This document shows, piece after piece, positions 22,611 to 31,371 of a stretch of 64,000 nt of DNA. The position numbers and the translations under genes were made by a program. Origin of the DNA: Kitasatospora albolonga. GTDB lineage: Bacteria > Actinomycetota > Actinomycetes > Streptomycetales > Streptomycetaceae. The notes beneath the pieces were generated by a model. That model had not been told where the DNA came from and did not search any database. It worked only from the letters and a program-made list of their open reading frames with translations. The stretch spans positions 2,040,001 to 2,104,000 of the forward strand of contig CP020563.1 in assembly GCA_002082585.1 (NCBI GenBank), written 5' to 3'. Each line of letters starts with the position of its first letter. The stretch's first letter is position 1.

Positions 22611-23981
22611 ATGGCAGAGGAACCGGGACCCATGGCGGAGGGCCCGGAAGGAGAACGGGGCGTGCTCGACTGGCGGGCGCCGCGGCCCCCGCTGCCGACG
22701 GAGCGGAGCGTCGCCGTCTGGGAGGCGATGCGGCAGCGCCCCACGCGGTTCCTGTTCTCCAGCTGGCCCCTGCGCTGCTGGGCCCACCTCTTCAGCGGGA
22801 TGCTGTTCGGGCTGGTCGTCCTGCTGGGTCTCGTACTGATGGTTTCCGCCGGTGTGCTGCTGTCCGTGGTCGGGGTGGGCGTGCTGCTCCTCGCGGCTGC
22901 CGCGATGGCCGGTGTGCCGGTCGCCGCCGTGGAGCGCCGACGGCTCCGGCTGGTCGAGCCGGCCCCTCTGCAGAACCCGCACGGCCCGACGCTCACGACC
23001 GGCGGCATGTCCTGGATGCGCTCCCGGCTCGCCGAGCGGGCGACCTGGCGGGAGCTGGGCTACACCGCCGCCCTGACGGTCGTGTTCACCTGGACGGGGT
23101 TCGGCGTCACCGCCCTGCTGGCCTTCTCCGCGACCATCACGGTGTCCCCTCTCATCGTCTGGCTGCTCGCGCCGGAGACCGTGATGATCATTCCCGGTCG
23201 GGCGGTGCCCCATCCACTGGCCGCGCTGCCGTTCAGCGCGGGAGGCGTCCTCGGTCTGGCGGTCTGCGCCTATCTGGCGGGCCTGTTGACGGGCGCGCAG
23301 GTGAAGCTCGCCGACCTGCTGCTGACGCCCCGCGCGGACCGGTCCCAGCGCCGTGTGATCGAACTGACCCGGTCGCGTGCCCGGCTGGCCGACGCCTTCG
23401 AAGCGGAGCGGCGCCGGATCGAGCGTGATCTGCACGACGGCGCGCAACAGCAACTGATAGCGCTCAGCATGACGTTGGGCCTGGCACAGATGGAACTCAA
23501 GGACGGGAACCCCGCAGTGGCCGAACTCATCACCCGCGGGCGGGCCGAGGCCCGTCGTGCGCAGGACCAGCTGCGGGATCTCGTGCGGGGCATCCATCCC
23601 CAGGTGCTCACCGACCACGGTCTGGCCGCCGCGGTGGCGGAGGTCGCCCTGCGCAACCCCCTTCCCGTCACCGTCGACATCGACCTGCCGCGGAGGCTGC
23701 CGGGGGCGGTGGAGACGACGGCCTACTTCACGGTGACCGAGGCGCTGGCCAACGCGGCCAAACACAGCGGGGCCTCACGGGCCACCGTGGTGGGCAGGCT
23801 GGAGAGCGAACGTCTCGTCCTGACGGTCACCGATGACGGGCGCGGCGGAGCGGACCCCGACGCGGGTACCGGACTGTCCGGGCTGGCGGACCGTATGGCG
23901 ATCCTCCGGGGCAGACTCCTGGTGTCCAGCCCGGTCGGCGGTCCGACCCAGCTCCGGGTGGAGGTCCCGTGCTCCGCGTAG
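22611..23981 (+). CDS. Two-component sensor histidine kinase (NarL-partner type)
   Basis: A 456-residue membrane kinase. Four hydrophobic segments (about 62-105 as a pair, 150-190, 210-230) carry no sizeable extracellular sensor domain. The HisKA_3 motif is RRRIERDLHDGAQQQLIALSM with His275. The ATPase domain has the N box EALANAAKHS, 'TVTDDGRGGADPDAGTGLSGLADRMAILRG' and a complete G2 region. A small or absent sensor loop next to an FtsX-type transporter is typical of kinases that sense through the transporter. The ATG has GGGAGGG eight bases upstream. The frame reads through the iterons upstream but that part is not believed to be translated. It overlaps the response regulator gene by 13 bp. 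Confidence 0.93.
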   Translation: MAEEPGPMAEGPEGERGVLDWRAPRPPLPTERSVAVWEAMRQRPTRFLFSSWPLRCWAHLFSGMLFGLVVLLGLVLMVSAGVLLSVVGVGVLLLAAAAMAGVPVAAVERRRLRLVEPAPLQNPHGPTLTTGGMSWMRSRLAERATWRELGYTAALTVVFTWTGFGVTALLAFSATITVSPLIVWLLAPETVMIIPGRAVPHPLAALPFSAGGVLGLAVCAYLAGLLTGAQVKLADLLLTPRADRSQRRVIELTRSRARLADAFEAERRRIERDLHDGAQQQLIALSMTLGLAQMELKDGNPAVAELITRGRAEARRAQDQLRDLVRGIHPQVLTDHGLAAAVAEVALRNPLPVTVDIDLPRRLPGAVETTAYFTVTEALANAAKHSGASRATVVGRLESERLVLTVTDDGRGGADPDAGTGLSGLADRMAILRGRLLVSSPVGGPTQLRVEVPCSA

Positions 23982-24631
23982 TGCTCGCCGAGGACGCCGT
24001 ACTGCTGCGTGCGGGACTGGTCGAGCTCCTCACCCGCAGCGGCCACGAGGTGGTCGCCGCCGTGGGTGACGCGGAGCAGCTGGTCCTCGCGGTGGACGCG
24101 TCGTGCCCCGACATCGTGATCACCGATGTCCGGATGCCCCCGGGTCTCCGGGACGAGGGCCTCAAGGCCGCCCTGGAGCTGCGCGCCCGCCATCAGCGGC
24201 TTCCCGTGCTCGTCCTCTCCCAGTACGTCGCCACGGCGTACGCGACTCAGTTGCTGAGCCGCGACAGCGCGGGCCGCGGCGGGCTCGGCTATCTGCTGAA
24301 GGAACGGGTCGGTGAGGTCTCGCAGTTCATGGACACCCTGCGCCAGGTGGCCGAGGGGCAGACCGTCATCGACCCGGAGGTGGTGCGGGTGCTGCTGGCC
24401 CAGCAGACGGACAGCCGCCCGCTGAACCGTCTCACCCCCCGCGAGCGGGAGGTGCTGGCGCTGATGGCCGAGGGGCTCAACAACCAGACCATCGCGCAGC
24501 GGCTCACCGTCACCGAGGCATCGGTGGTCAAGCACTCCGGCAACATCTTCATGAAACTGGACCTCGACCCGGCGGAGGGCAACCGGCGGGTGCTGGCCGT
24601 GCTCGCCCATCTGCGGGGCGATCCGGCCTGA
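23969..24631 (+). CDS. LuxR/NarL-family response regulator
   Basis: A 220-residue response regulator. The receiver domain (1-120) has the acidic pair Glu8-Asp9, phospho-acceptor Asp53 in IVITDVRMPP, and 'LLKERVG' with the conserved Lys. The LuxR HTH occupies about 150-210 (LTPREREVLALMAEGLNNQTIAQRLTVTEASVVKH). It begins 13 bp inside the kinase gene, so the pair is cotranslated. By location its likely targets are its own operon and the divergent ABC transporter, through the iteron array at 22515-22580. Confidence 0.95.
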   Translation: MLRVVLAEDAVLLRAGLVELLTRSGHEVVAAVGDAEQLVLAVDASCPDIVITDVRMPPGLRDEGLKAALELRARHQRLPVLVLSQYVATAYATQLLSRDSAGRGGLGYLLKERVGEVSQFMDTLRQVAEGQTVIDPEVVRVLLAQQTDSRPLNRLTPREREVLALMAEGLNNQTIAQRLTVTEASVVKHSGNIFMKLDLDPAEGNRRVLAVLAHLRGDPA

Positions 24632-24703
24632 CGGCCGCCGCCGCTGCCCGTACGGGAGGCCGGGCCACACCCCGCCGGTCCCGGAGGAGCCCCCAAGGCC
24701 CCC

Positions 24704-25909
24704 TCACAGCCGCCCCGACGAAGGAGCCCTGCCCAGCGCCGTCACCGCGAGGGCCGTGACGGCAAGCGCGCCGCCCAGCCACATCACCGCGGTGACCCCG
24801 GCGCCGTCCGCGGCCAGTCCCCCGACCAGCGCGCCCAGGGCGATCGCCCCGTTGAAGACGCCGACGAAGAGCGAGGAGGCGGCCTCCCGGGCCTCGGGCG
24901 CCGAGGCCAGCAGCCAGGTCTGGGTGCTGACCGACACACCGCCGTAGGACAGGCCCCAGACGGCGAGGAGCACACCGGCCGTCAGGACGGAGCCGCCGAG
25001 CACCGGTACCAGCGCGACCGTGGCCGCCAGCACCGCGCTGATCACCAGCAGGGTGGAGCGCGGTGACCGCCCGGCGCCCGCGCCCGCCACGAAGTTGCCC
25101 GCCACGCCCGCGACCCCGTACACCAGCAGGAGCGTGCCGATCATCCCGGCGCCCGCTCCCGAGACCTCCTCCAGCACGGGGCGTACGTAGGTGTAGGCGG
25201 CGAAGTGACCGGTGACCAGCAGCGCCACCACGGCCAGCCCGGTCCGCACCCGTGGCTCGCCGGACAGTCGCAGCACCCCGCCGAGCCGTACGCCGTGCTC
25301 GGCGGGCAGCCTCGGCAGCAGGGCCGCCAGGGCGATCAGCACCACCAGTGCCAGCACGCCCACCGTCACGAACGCCGCCCGCCAGTCGGCCAGTTCACCG
25401 ATGTACGCGCCCGCCGGGACGCCGAGCACCGACGCCACCGCGATTCCGCTGAAGATCAACGAGGTCGCGGAGCCGACCGACCTCGGCGGTACGAGGCGTA
25501 CCGCCAGGCTCGCCGCGATCGCCCAGACGCCGCCCATGCCGATGCCGACCAGCACCCGGGCGGCCACCATCACCGCGAACCCCGGCGACCACGCCGCGAG
25601 CAGGTTGCCCACCGCCAGGACCGCCATCAGCGCACACAGCACCGTCCGCCGGTCGAACCGGCCCAGCAAGGGCGTCAGCAGCGGCGCCGACACCGCTCCG
25701 ACCAGGCCGGTGATGGTCAGGGTCAGTCCGGCGGTGCCCCCGCTCACCCCCAACGCGTCCCCGATGGGCGTCAGCAGGCCCACGGGCAGCATCTCGGACG
25801 TCACCACCGTGAACGTCGCGCCCGCGACCGCCGCGACGGCCGGCCAGCCACGGGGCGCGGACCGCTCCGGCGCCGTCGTGATATCTGCGTTCTCCTCGGT
25901 CTGTGCCAT
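24704..25909 (-). CDS. MFS transporter (DHA1, AraJ/YdhP-like)
   Basis: A 401-residue major facilitator with 12 predicted helices. The opening 'FTVVTSEMLPVGLLTPIGDALGVSGGTAGLTLTITG' and the loop 'TPLLGRFDRRTV' identify the DHA1 group that exports sugars, purines or drugs. ATG 25909 was chosen as the start of the conserved protein; no good ribosome site is seen, and the frame is open four codons further. It is divergent from the LysR gene at 26019 with nested inverted repeats between them, and is therefore its probable target. Confidence 0.88.
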   Translation of the reverse strand: MAQTEENADITTAPERSAPRGWPAVAAVAGATFTVVTSEMLPVGLLTPIGDALGVSGGTAGLTLTITGLVGAVSAPLLTPLLGRFDRRTVLCALMAVLAVGNLLAAWSPGFAVMVAARVLVGIGMGGVWAIAASLAVRLVPPRSVGSATSLIFSGIAVASVLGVPAGAYIGELADWRAAFVTVGVLALVVLIALAALLPRLPAEHGVRLGGVLRLSGEPRVRTGLAVVALLVTGHFAAYTYVRPVLEEVSGAGAGMIGTLLLVYGVAGVAGNFVAGAGAGRSPRSTLLVISAVLAATVALVPVLGGSVLTAGVLLAVWGLSYGGVSVSTQTWLLASAPEAREAASSLFVGVFNGAIALGALVGGLAADGAGVTAVMWLGGALAVTALAVTALGRAPSSGRL

Positions 25910-25944
25910 GCGGCCAGCCAATCCGCCCCGCCCGGCGGGAACAA

Positions 25945-25990
25945 CGGCCGATCCCTCATCCTTCGATGAGCAGGGCTACTGGATCGGCCG
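25945..25990. promoter_or_regulatory. Nested inverted repeats, LysR operator candidate
   Basis: Outer arms CGGCCGATCC (25945-25954) and GGATCGGCCG (25981-25990) are perfect; an inner pair CTCATC-CTTC-GATGAG lies at 25955-25970. It is positioned between the divergent MFS and LysR genes. Confidence 0.6.
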
Positions 25991-26018
25991 CACGGAGCGG
26001 CCGTGGGGAGAGAAAGCT

Positions 26019-26948
26019 ATGAGCGGTGTCGAGATACGCGAGCTGGAGACGTTCCTCGTGCTCGCCCAGGAGCTGCACTTCGGACGGACCGGCGAGCGGC
26101 TGTACGTGTCCCAGAGCCGGGTCAGCCAGCTGCTGCGCTCCCTGGAGAGCCGTATCGGCGCCCCGCTCGTCGAACGCACCAGCCGCCGGGTGCGCCTGAC
26201 CCCGCTCGGCGAGAGCTTCCTCGCGGACCTGCGTCCGGCGTACGACACCCTGCGCGCCGCGGTGGAGGGGGCGCGGGCCGCCGCGCGGGGCCTGGGCGGG
26301 GAGTTGCGCGTCGGCTTCCAGGGCACCGTCGACGGCTGCCTCGGCCGGGCGATCGCCCTGTTCACGGACCGGCACCCCGACTGCGCGGTCACCATCGTGG
26401 AGATCCCGCTCTCCGACCCCTTCGGGGCGCTGCGCCGCCATGAGGTGGACTGTGCGGTGGTGCTGCTCCCGGTGGCCGAGGACGACCTCACCCTCGGCCC
26501 GGCCTTCTCCCGGCAGCCGCAGACCCTCGCCGTCTCCGCCCGGCACCCCTTCGCCGCCCGGGAGTCGCTCTCCGCCGAGGAGCTCGCCTGCTGCCGGCTC
26601 ATCGGCATCGACGGCGGCGCCCCCGAGTACTGGCGCCGGGCCCAGGCCCCCGCCCTGACCCCGGGCGGCCTCCCCGTACCGGCCGGACCCACCGTCAACA
26701 CGCTCCAGGAAGGGCTGAGCCTGGCGGCGGCCGACCGCGGCGCGATGCTGCTGTGCCGGTCCACGGCCGACTACCACGGCCGCCGCGGCTCCCTCGCCTT
26801 CGTCGCCGTACGGGACCTGCCCGCGTCCGAACTGGGCCTCGTCCGCCACCGCACCCGGCCCTCGCCCCGGGCGGAAGCCTTCGCACGGGCGGTCACGGAA
26901 ATCACGGGAACTACAGGGATTACGGAGATCACGGGTCCGGCGTCCTGA
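26019..26948 (+). CDS. LysR-family transcriptional regulator
   Basis: A 309-residue LTTR. The N-terminal HTH (about 5-64) reads 'ELETFLVLAQELHFGRTGERLYVSQSRVSQLLRSLESRIGAPLVERTSRRVRLTPLG', a textbook match. The effector domain (about 92-295) follows. A short ITGTTGITEITG repeat ends the protein and is probably disordered. GGGGAGAG seven to eight bases before the ATG serves as ribosome site. It probably regulates the divergent MFS transporter and itself via the repeats at 25945-25990. Confidence 0.95.
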   Translation: MSGVEIRELETFLVLAQELHFGRTGERLYVSQSRVSQLLRSLESRIGAPLVERTSRRVRLTPLGESFLADLRPAYDTLRAAVEGARAAARGLGGELRVGFQGTVDGCLGRAIALFTDRHPDCAVTIVEIPLSDPFGALRRHEVDCAVVLLPVAEDDLTLGPAFSRQPQTLAVSARHPFAARESLSAEELACCRLIGIDGGAPEYWRRAQAPALTPGGLPVPAGPTVNTLQEGLSLAAADRGAMLLCRSTADYHGRRGSLAFVAVRDLPASELGLVRHRTRPSPRAEAFARAVTEITGTTGITEITGPAS

Positions 26949-27020
26949 CCCGGTACGGTCCGGCCCGATACGATCCCGGTCCCGGTCCCCTAGGCCGGAG
27001 AACGGTCCCGGAAAGCGCGA

Positions 27021-27050
27021 ACCCCAGGTCAGAACGATTCTGCCTGGGGT
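27021..27050. terminator. Terminator between lysR and the CAU tRNA
   Basis: ACCCCAGG...CCTGGGGT stem of 8 bp extended by an inner CAGAA-CGA-TTCTG stem. It lies 7 bp beyond the tRNA 3' end (minus strand) and 72 bp after the lysR stop, so it can serve both converging units. Confidence 0.8.
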
Positions 27051-27057
27051 CGCTCGG

Positions 27058-27131
27058 TGGGGCGGGTGGGACTCGAACCCACGGCCGACGGATTATGAGT
27101 CCGCTGCTCTAACCGGCTGAGCTACCGCCCC
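27058..27131 (-). tRNA. tRNA with CAU anticodon (Ile2 or elongator Met)
   Basis: A 74-nt cloverleaf: acceptor GGGGCGG/CCGCCCC, D arm GCTC..GAGC, anticodon stem GCGGA/TCCGT with loop CTCATAA (anticodon CAT at 27095-27097), T arm with GTTCGAGTC. The discriminator base is A and CCA is not encoded. The start is GGGG, not the CGCGGGG of an initiator tRNA. CAU is read as Ile2 (lysidine) or elongator Met; sequence alone does not let me separate them. I lean to Ile2 because elongator Met is, from memory, found near rpmG in Streptomyces. Confidence 0.9.
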
Positions 27132-27366
27132 GTCTCGGCGTGGCGCGTACAAGTGTGCGCACCGTCTGCCGCAGCATAGCCGGTCATACGATCTCTCGCT
27201 CCGGATGGCCGACTTCGCCTGATCTTGAGGACGGCGCTGCGTGCTGCCCGGTTGCGGGGAAGATCGAGAAGACCCGAAAGTGTCACTCCCGGGGGTCTCG
27301 GGCACCCCGGGAGAGTGGTGGGCCGGACACACGAAAGAGGACCCCGAAGGGCCCTCTTCCGAACCG

Positions 27367-27439
27367 CTCCCCCGACTGGACTCGAACCAGTAACCCTCCG
27401 GTTAACAGCCGAATGCTCTGCCAATTGAGCTACAGGGGA
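27367..27439 (-). tRNA. tRNA-Asn (GUU), downstream copy
   Basis: A 73-nt cloverleaf beginning TCCCCTGTAGCTCAATTGG with anticodon loop CTGTTAA (GTT), T arm GGTTCGAGTCC and discriminator G; CCA is not encoded. The anticodon stem is TTCGG/CCGGA. It lies 5 bp from the second Asn tRNA. Confidence 0.95.
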
Positions 27440-27444
27440 TCGCG

Positions 27445-27517
27445 CTCCCCCGACTGGACTCGAACCAGTAACCTGCCGGTTAACAGCCGGCTGCTCTGCC
27501 AATTGAGCTACAGGGGA
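27445..27517 (-). tRNA. tRNA-Asn (GUU), upstream copy
   Basis: 73 nt, the same cloverleaf as its neighbour but with the stronger anticodon stem GCCGG/CCGGC. It is the first gene of the tRNA-Asn pair; both are presumably processed from one transcript that may include the CAU tRNA 235 bp downstream. Confidence 0.95.
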
Positions 27518-27698
27518 TTGCTGCGTTGCCTCGAATCGTACCTGCCTGGCGGCTGCCGGGCGGCGCGCGTTCGCTGCGACACATACATTAGCGCAAGCAG
27601 GGGGGTGCTCCGCCAATCGGTATCGCCCGGGGTGATCTCGGGTGCTCGCGGGTAGGCGGGCTGCACACGTCGCACCAAGCGTAGGAAGGGTGGCAGCC

Positions 27699-28007
27699 AT
27701 GCGGTACCGGCTCACGTTCATCGCCGGAGTGGCCCTCGGTTACGTGCTCGGCACGCGAGCCGGGCGCGAGCGTTACGAGCAGCTGAAGAAGTCGGCCCGG
27801 CAGTTCACGGAGAACCCCGCCGTGCGCAACGCCGCCGAGAGTGCCGCGCACAGCGGCCGGGACATCGCCGGGAAGGCGTACCACTCGGTCAGCGACAAGG
27901 TCGGGGACAAGGTGCCCGCCTCCGTCGCCGAGCGCGTGCGGTCGCTGAAGGAGCGCAGCAGCCAGAACGGCGGCGCCGAGGACGACTGGGGGACCACCAA
28001 CACCTGA
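27699..28007 (+). CDS. YtxH-domain protein
   Basis: A 102-residue protein with one N-terminal hydrophobic segment (FIAGVALGYVLGTRAGRERYEQL, the YtxH/GvpP-like signature), followed by an amphipathic region (about 30-90) with repeated Ala/Ser/Lys heptads, DIAGKAYHSVSDKVGDKV. Such proteins are membrane-tethered and often stress-linked; no activity is known. The GGAAGGGTGG before the ATG is a good ribosome site. It may be cotranscribed with the sugar kinase 46 bp downstream, although that gene has its own -10-like element. Confidence 0.85.
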   Translation: MRYRLTFIAGVALGYVLGTRAGRERYEQLKKSARQFTENPAVRNAAESAAHSGRDIAGKAYHSVSDKVGDKVPASVAERVRSLKERSSQNGGAEDDWGTTNT

Positions 28008-28053
28008 GGCCCGACGGTTACCGGAAAGTACGGCGGTGCGGCAGAATCTGCGT

Positions 28054-29499
28054 ATGGGCATAGTCGCGGGGCTGGACAGTTCTTCCGCCTTCACTCACAT
28101 CGTCGTCTGCGACACGGATTCGGGCGCCGTGCTCCGGGAGGGGTACGCCGCCCATCCGGTCGAGGCCAAGGCCGCCGAGGTCGATCCGCAGGCATGGCTG
28201 CTCTCCCTCGGTGAGGCGGCCTCCGGCGGGCTGCTCGAGGGGGTGCAGGCCATCGGTGTCTCGGCCCAGCAGCACGGGCTCGTACCGCTGGACCGGCAGG
28301 GCAACCTCGTGCGTCCCGCCCTCCTCGGCAACGACCGGCGGGCGCAGGTGGCCGCGGCCGATCTCGTCGACGCGCTGGGCGGGCGGCAGCCCTGGGCCGA
28401 GGCCGTCGGGGCCGTACCGCAGGCCGCGCAGCCCGTGGCGAAGCTGCGGTGGCTGGCCCGGACCGAGCCGGAGAACGCCCAGCGGGTGGCCGCCGTGCTC
28501 CAGCCGCACGACTGGCTCGTGTGGCAGCTGCTCGGCCGGCCCGCCCGGCGGACCACGGACCGGGGTGCCGCGTCGGGCACCGGGTACTGGTCGGCCGGGT
28601 CCGCCGCCTACCGGCCCGATCTGGTGGAGCTGGCCCTCGGCCACCCCGCCGCCCTGCCCGAGGTGCTCGGCCCCGCCGAATCCGCCGGGACCACGCCCGA
28701 GGGGCTGCTGATCTCCGCGGGGACCGGCGAGACCATGGCCGCCGCCTTCGGGCTCGGGGTCGCGGTGGGCGACGCGGTGGTCTCGCTCGGGGCCTCCGGG
28801 TCCGTGATGGCCGTCCACCACGAGGCGCTCGCCGATCCGAGCGGGATGATCACCTCCTTCGCCGACGCCACCGGGATGCACCTGCCGGTGGTGCATGTCT
28901 CCAATGCCGTACGGGCCCTGCGCGGCACCGCCGAGATGCTCGGCGTGGACGGGCTGGAGGAGCTGTCCGCCCTCGCGCTCAAGTCCACCCCCGGCTCCTC
29001 CGGGCTGGTGCTGCTGCCGTACCTGGAAGGTGAGCGCACCCCGCAGCTCCCGCACACCGCCGGCACCCTGAGCGGGCTGCGGCGCGAGTCGATGAAGCCG
29101 GAGCACCTGGCGCGGGCTTCCTTCGAGGGCATGCTCTGCTCGCTGGCCGACGCCCTGGACGTCCTGCGCGGGCGGGGCGTGGAGGTGCGGCGGGTCTTCC
29201 TGCTGGGGGCCGCCGCCGAGCTCCCCGCCGTACAGGCCCTGGCGCCCGCGGTGTTCGGCACACAGGTCGTCGTCCCGCAGCCCGCCCAGTACGCGGCGCT
29301 CGGCGCGGCCCGGCAGGCGGCGTGGGCGCTCGGCGTCTCGCAGGGCACCCTCGACCCGCGCACTCCCCCGGCCTGGCAGGGCGCCGCCGCCCAGGTGCTG
29401 GAGCCGGGCGAGGAGCTCGCGGTCGGGCGGGCGGTGCGCCAGCAGTACGGGGCGACGCGGGACCAGATCCACCCGGGCGCCTTCGGCGGGGCGCAGTAG
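28054..29499 (+). CDS. FGGY-family carbohydrate kinase
   Basis: A 481-residue FGGY kinase of the xylulokinase type. The N-terminal phosphate loop reads GLDSSSAFTHIVVCD (residues 6-20); 'GVSAQQHGLVPLD' and 'ALLGNDRRA' mark the sugar side, and the C-terminal domain has 'VSLGASGSVMAV' and 'VFLLGAAAELPAVQ' in place of the adenosine motif. It phosphorylates a pentulose or related sugar with ATP; the substrate is not decidable and no sugar transporter or isomerase is adjacent. CAGAAT six bases before the ATG with no ribosome site suggests a leaderless message. Confidence 0.88.
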   Translation: MGIVAGLDSSSAFTHIVVCDTDSGAVLREGYAAHPVEAKAAEVDPQAWLLSLGEAASGGLLEGVQAIGVSAQQHGLVPLDRQGNLVRPALLGNDRRAQVAAADLVDALGGRQPWAEAVGAVPQAAQPVAKLRWLARTEPENAQRVAAVLQPHDWLVWQLLGRPARRTTDRGAASGTGYWSAGSAAYRPDLVELALGHPAALPEVLGPAESAGTTPEGLLISAGTGETMAAAFGLGVAVGDAVVSLGASGSVMAVHHEALADPSGMITSFADATGMHLPVVHVSNAVRALRGTAEMLGVDGLEELSALALKSTPGSSGLVLLPYLEGERTPQLPHTAGTLSGLRRESMKPEHLARASFEGMLCSLADALDVLRGRGVEVRRVFLLGAAAELPAVQALAPAVFGTQVVVPQPAQYAALGAARQAAWALGVSQGTLDPRTPPAWQGAAAQVLEPGEELAVGRAVRQQYGATRDQIHPGAFGGAQ

Positions 29500-29637
29500 A
29501 AGGAGCACCGCACCGGCCCCGGTCTTGACCTGAGTTTGGGGAAAACGGTTCGCCGTTCGAGTACGGCGTACGCGAAACTTGGTCGGCCTCTGCCCTCCGC
29601 CGACTCAGAGAGACACGGCCGACTCCGAGAGACACGC

Positions 29638-31371
29638 GTGCTCATAAAACTCCTGCGGGCCCATCTGGGCCCGTACAAGAAACCCATCGCGCTGCTGGTC
29701 CTCCTCCAGCTGCTCCAGACCTGCGCCACCCTGTATCTGCCCAGCCTGAACGCGGACATCATTGACAACGGTGTCGTCAAGGGCGACACCGGCCACATCC
29801 TGGAGTTCGGCGGCATCATGATCGCCGTCAGCGTGCTCCAGGTGCTCTGCAACGTGGGGGCCGTCTTCTACGGGGCCCGGACCGCGTCGGCGCTGGGGCG
29901 GGACGTGCGGGCGGCGGTGTTCGACCGGGTGCAGTCGTTCTCGGCCCGGGAGCTGGGGCGGTTCGGGGCGCCCTCGCTGATCACGCGGACCACCAATGAC
30001 GTCCAGCAGGTCCAGATGCTGGTGCTGATGGCGTTCACGCTGATGGTGTCGGCGCCGATCATGTGTATCGGCGGCATCATCATGGCACTCGGCCAGGACG
30101 TCCCGCTCTCGGCCGTGCTGCTGGCGGTGGTGCCGGTGCTGGGCATCTCGGTGAGCCTCATCGTGAAGAGGATGCGGCCGCTGTTCCGGACGATGCAGGA
30201 GCGGCTGGACACGGTGAACCGGGTGCTGCGCGAGCAGATCACCGGCAACCGGGTGATCCGGGCGTTCGTCCGCGACGGGTACGAGGAGCAGCGGTTCCGG
30301 GGGGCCAACACCGAGCTGACCGATGTGTCGGTGGCGACCGGGCGGCTGATGGCGCTGATGTTCCCGACCGTGATGACGGTGGTCAACCTGTCGTCCGTCG
30401 CGGTGGTGTGGTTCGGCGCGCACCGCATCGACAGCGGCGGGATGCAGATCGGTGCGCTGACCGCGTTCCTCGCGTATCTGATGCAGATCGTGATGGCGGT
30501 GATGATGGCCACCTTCATGTTCATGATGGTGCCGCGCGCCGAGGTGTGCGCCGAGCGCATCGAGGAGGTGCTCGGTACGGAGTCGAGCGTCGTGCCGCCC
30601 GTCTCTCCCGTCACGGAGCTGCGGCGGCACGGGCATCTGGAGGTACGGGGTGCGGAGTTCCGGTACCCGGGTGCCGAGGAGCCGGTGCTGCGGGCCGTGG
30701 ACCTGGTGGCCCGGCCCGGGGAGACCACCGCGATCATCGGGTCGACGGGGAGCGGGAAGTCCACGCTGCTCGGTCTCGTACCCCGGCTGTTCGATGTGAC
30801 GGACGGCGCGGTGCTGGTCGACGGCGAGGACGTGCGGACGCTCGATCCGGTGCTGCTGGCGAAGACGGTGTCCCTGGTGCCGCAGAAGCCGTACCTCTTC
30901 TCGGGGACGGTCGCGACGAACCTGCGGTACGGGAATCCGGACGCCACCGACGAGGAGCTGTGGCACGCGCTGGAGGTCGCCCAGGCCAAGGAGTTCGTCG
31001 AGGCGCTGGAACACGGGTTGGAGGCGCCGATCGCGCAGGGCGGCACCAATGTGTCGGGCGGTCAGCGGCAGCGGCTCGCCATCGCGCGGACGCTGGTGCA
31101 GCGGCCGGAGATCTATCTCTTCGACGACTCGTTCTCGGCGCTGGACTACGCGACCGACGCGGCGCTGCGGGGAGCGCTGGCCCGGGAGACGGCCGGGGCG
31201 ACCGTGGTGATCGTCGCGCAGCGGGTCTCCACCATCCGCGACGCCGACCGGATTCTGGTGCTGGACGAGGGGCGGGTCGTGGGCAGCGGCACCCATCACG
31301 AGCTGATGGACGGCAATGAGACATACCGGGAGATCGTGCTCTCCCAGCTGACGGAAGCGGAGGCCGCGTGA
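29638..31371 (+). CDS. Heterodimeric ABC exporter, subunit with degenerate catalytic site
   Basis: A 577-residue half-transporter with six helices (about 17-300), followed by an ATPase domain. Walker A GSTGSGKST and the signature VSGGQRQR are intact, but Walker B reads IYLFDDSFSALD: the catalytic Glu is Asp. The His switch position reads 'IVAQRVSTI', with Gln instead of His. This pattern matches the non-catalytic partner in TM287/288- or BmrCD-type multidrug exporters. The GTG at 29638 starts the conserved protein. It ends TGATG, overlapping its partner by one base, so the two subunits are translated together. Substrate unknown; lipids, peptides or drugs are usual. Confidence 0.92.
   Translation: MLIKLLRAHLGPYKKPIALLVLLQLLQTCATLYLPSLNADIIDNGVVKGDTGHILEFGGIMIAVSVLQVLCNVGAVFYGARTASALGRDVRAAVFDRVQSFSARELGRFGAPSLITRTTNDVQQVQMLVLMAFTLMVSAPIMCIGGIIMALGQDVPLSAVLLAVVPVLGISVSLIVKRMRPLFRTMQERLDTVNRVLREQITGNRVIRAFVRDGYEEQRFRGANTELTDVSVATGRLMALMFPTVMTVVNLSSVAVVWFGAHRIDSGGMQIGALTAFLAYLMQIVMAVMMATFMFMMVPRAEVCAERIEEVLGTESSVVPPVSPVTELRRHGHLEVRGAEFRYPGAEEPVLRAVDLVARPGETTAIIGSTGSGKSTLLGLVPRLFDVTDGAVLVDGEDVRTLDPVLLAKTVSLVPQKPYLFSGTVATNLRYGNPDATDEELWHALEVAQAKEFVEALEHGLEAPIAQGGTNVSGGQRQRLAIARTLVQRPEIYLFDDSFSALDYATDAALRGALARETAGATVVIVAQRVSTIRDADRILVLDEGRVVGSGTHHELMDGNETYREIVLSQLTEAEAA

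Noticed and set aside
27367-27517. Integration site (att) at the tRNA-Asn pair
   Set aside because: Both tRNAs are intact and no integrase or direct repeat of a tRNA 3' end is nearby.
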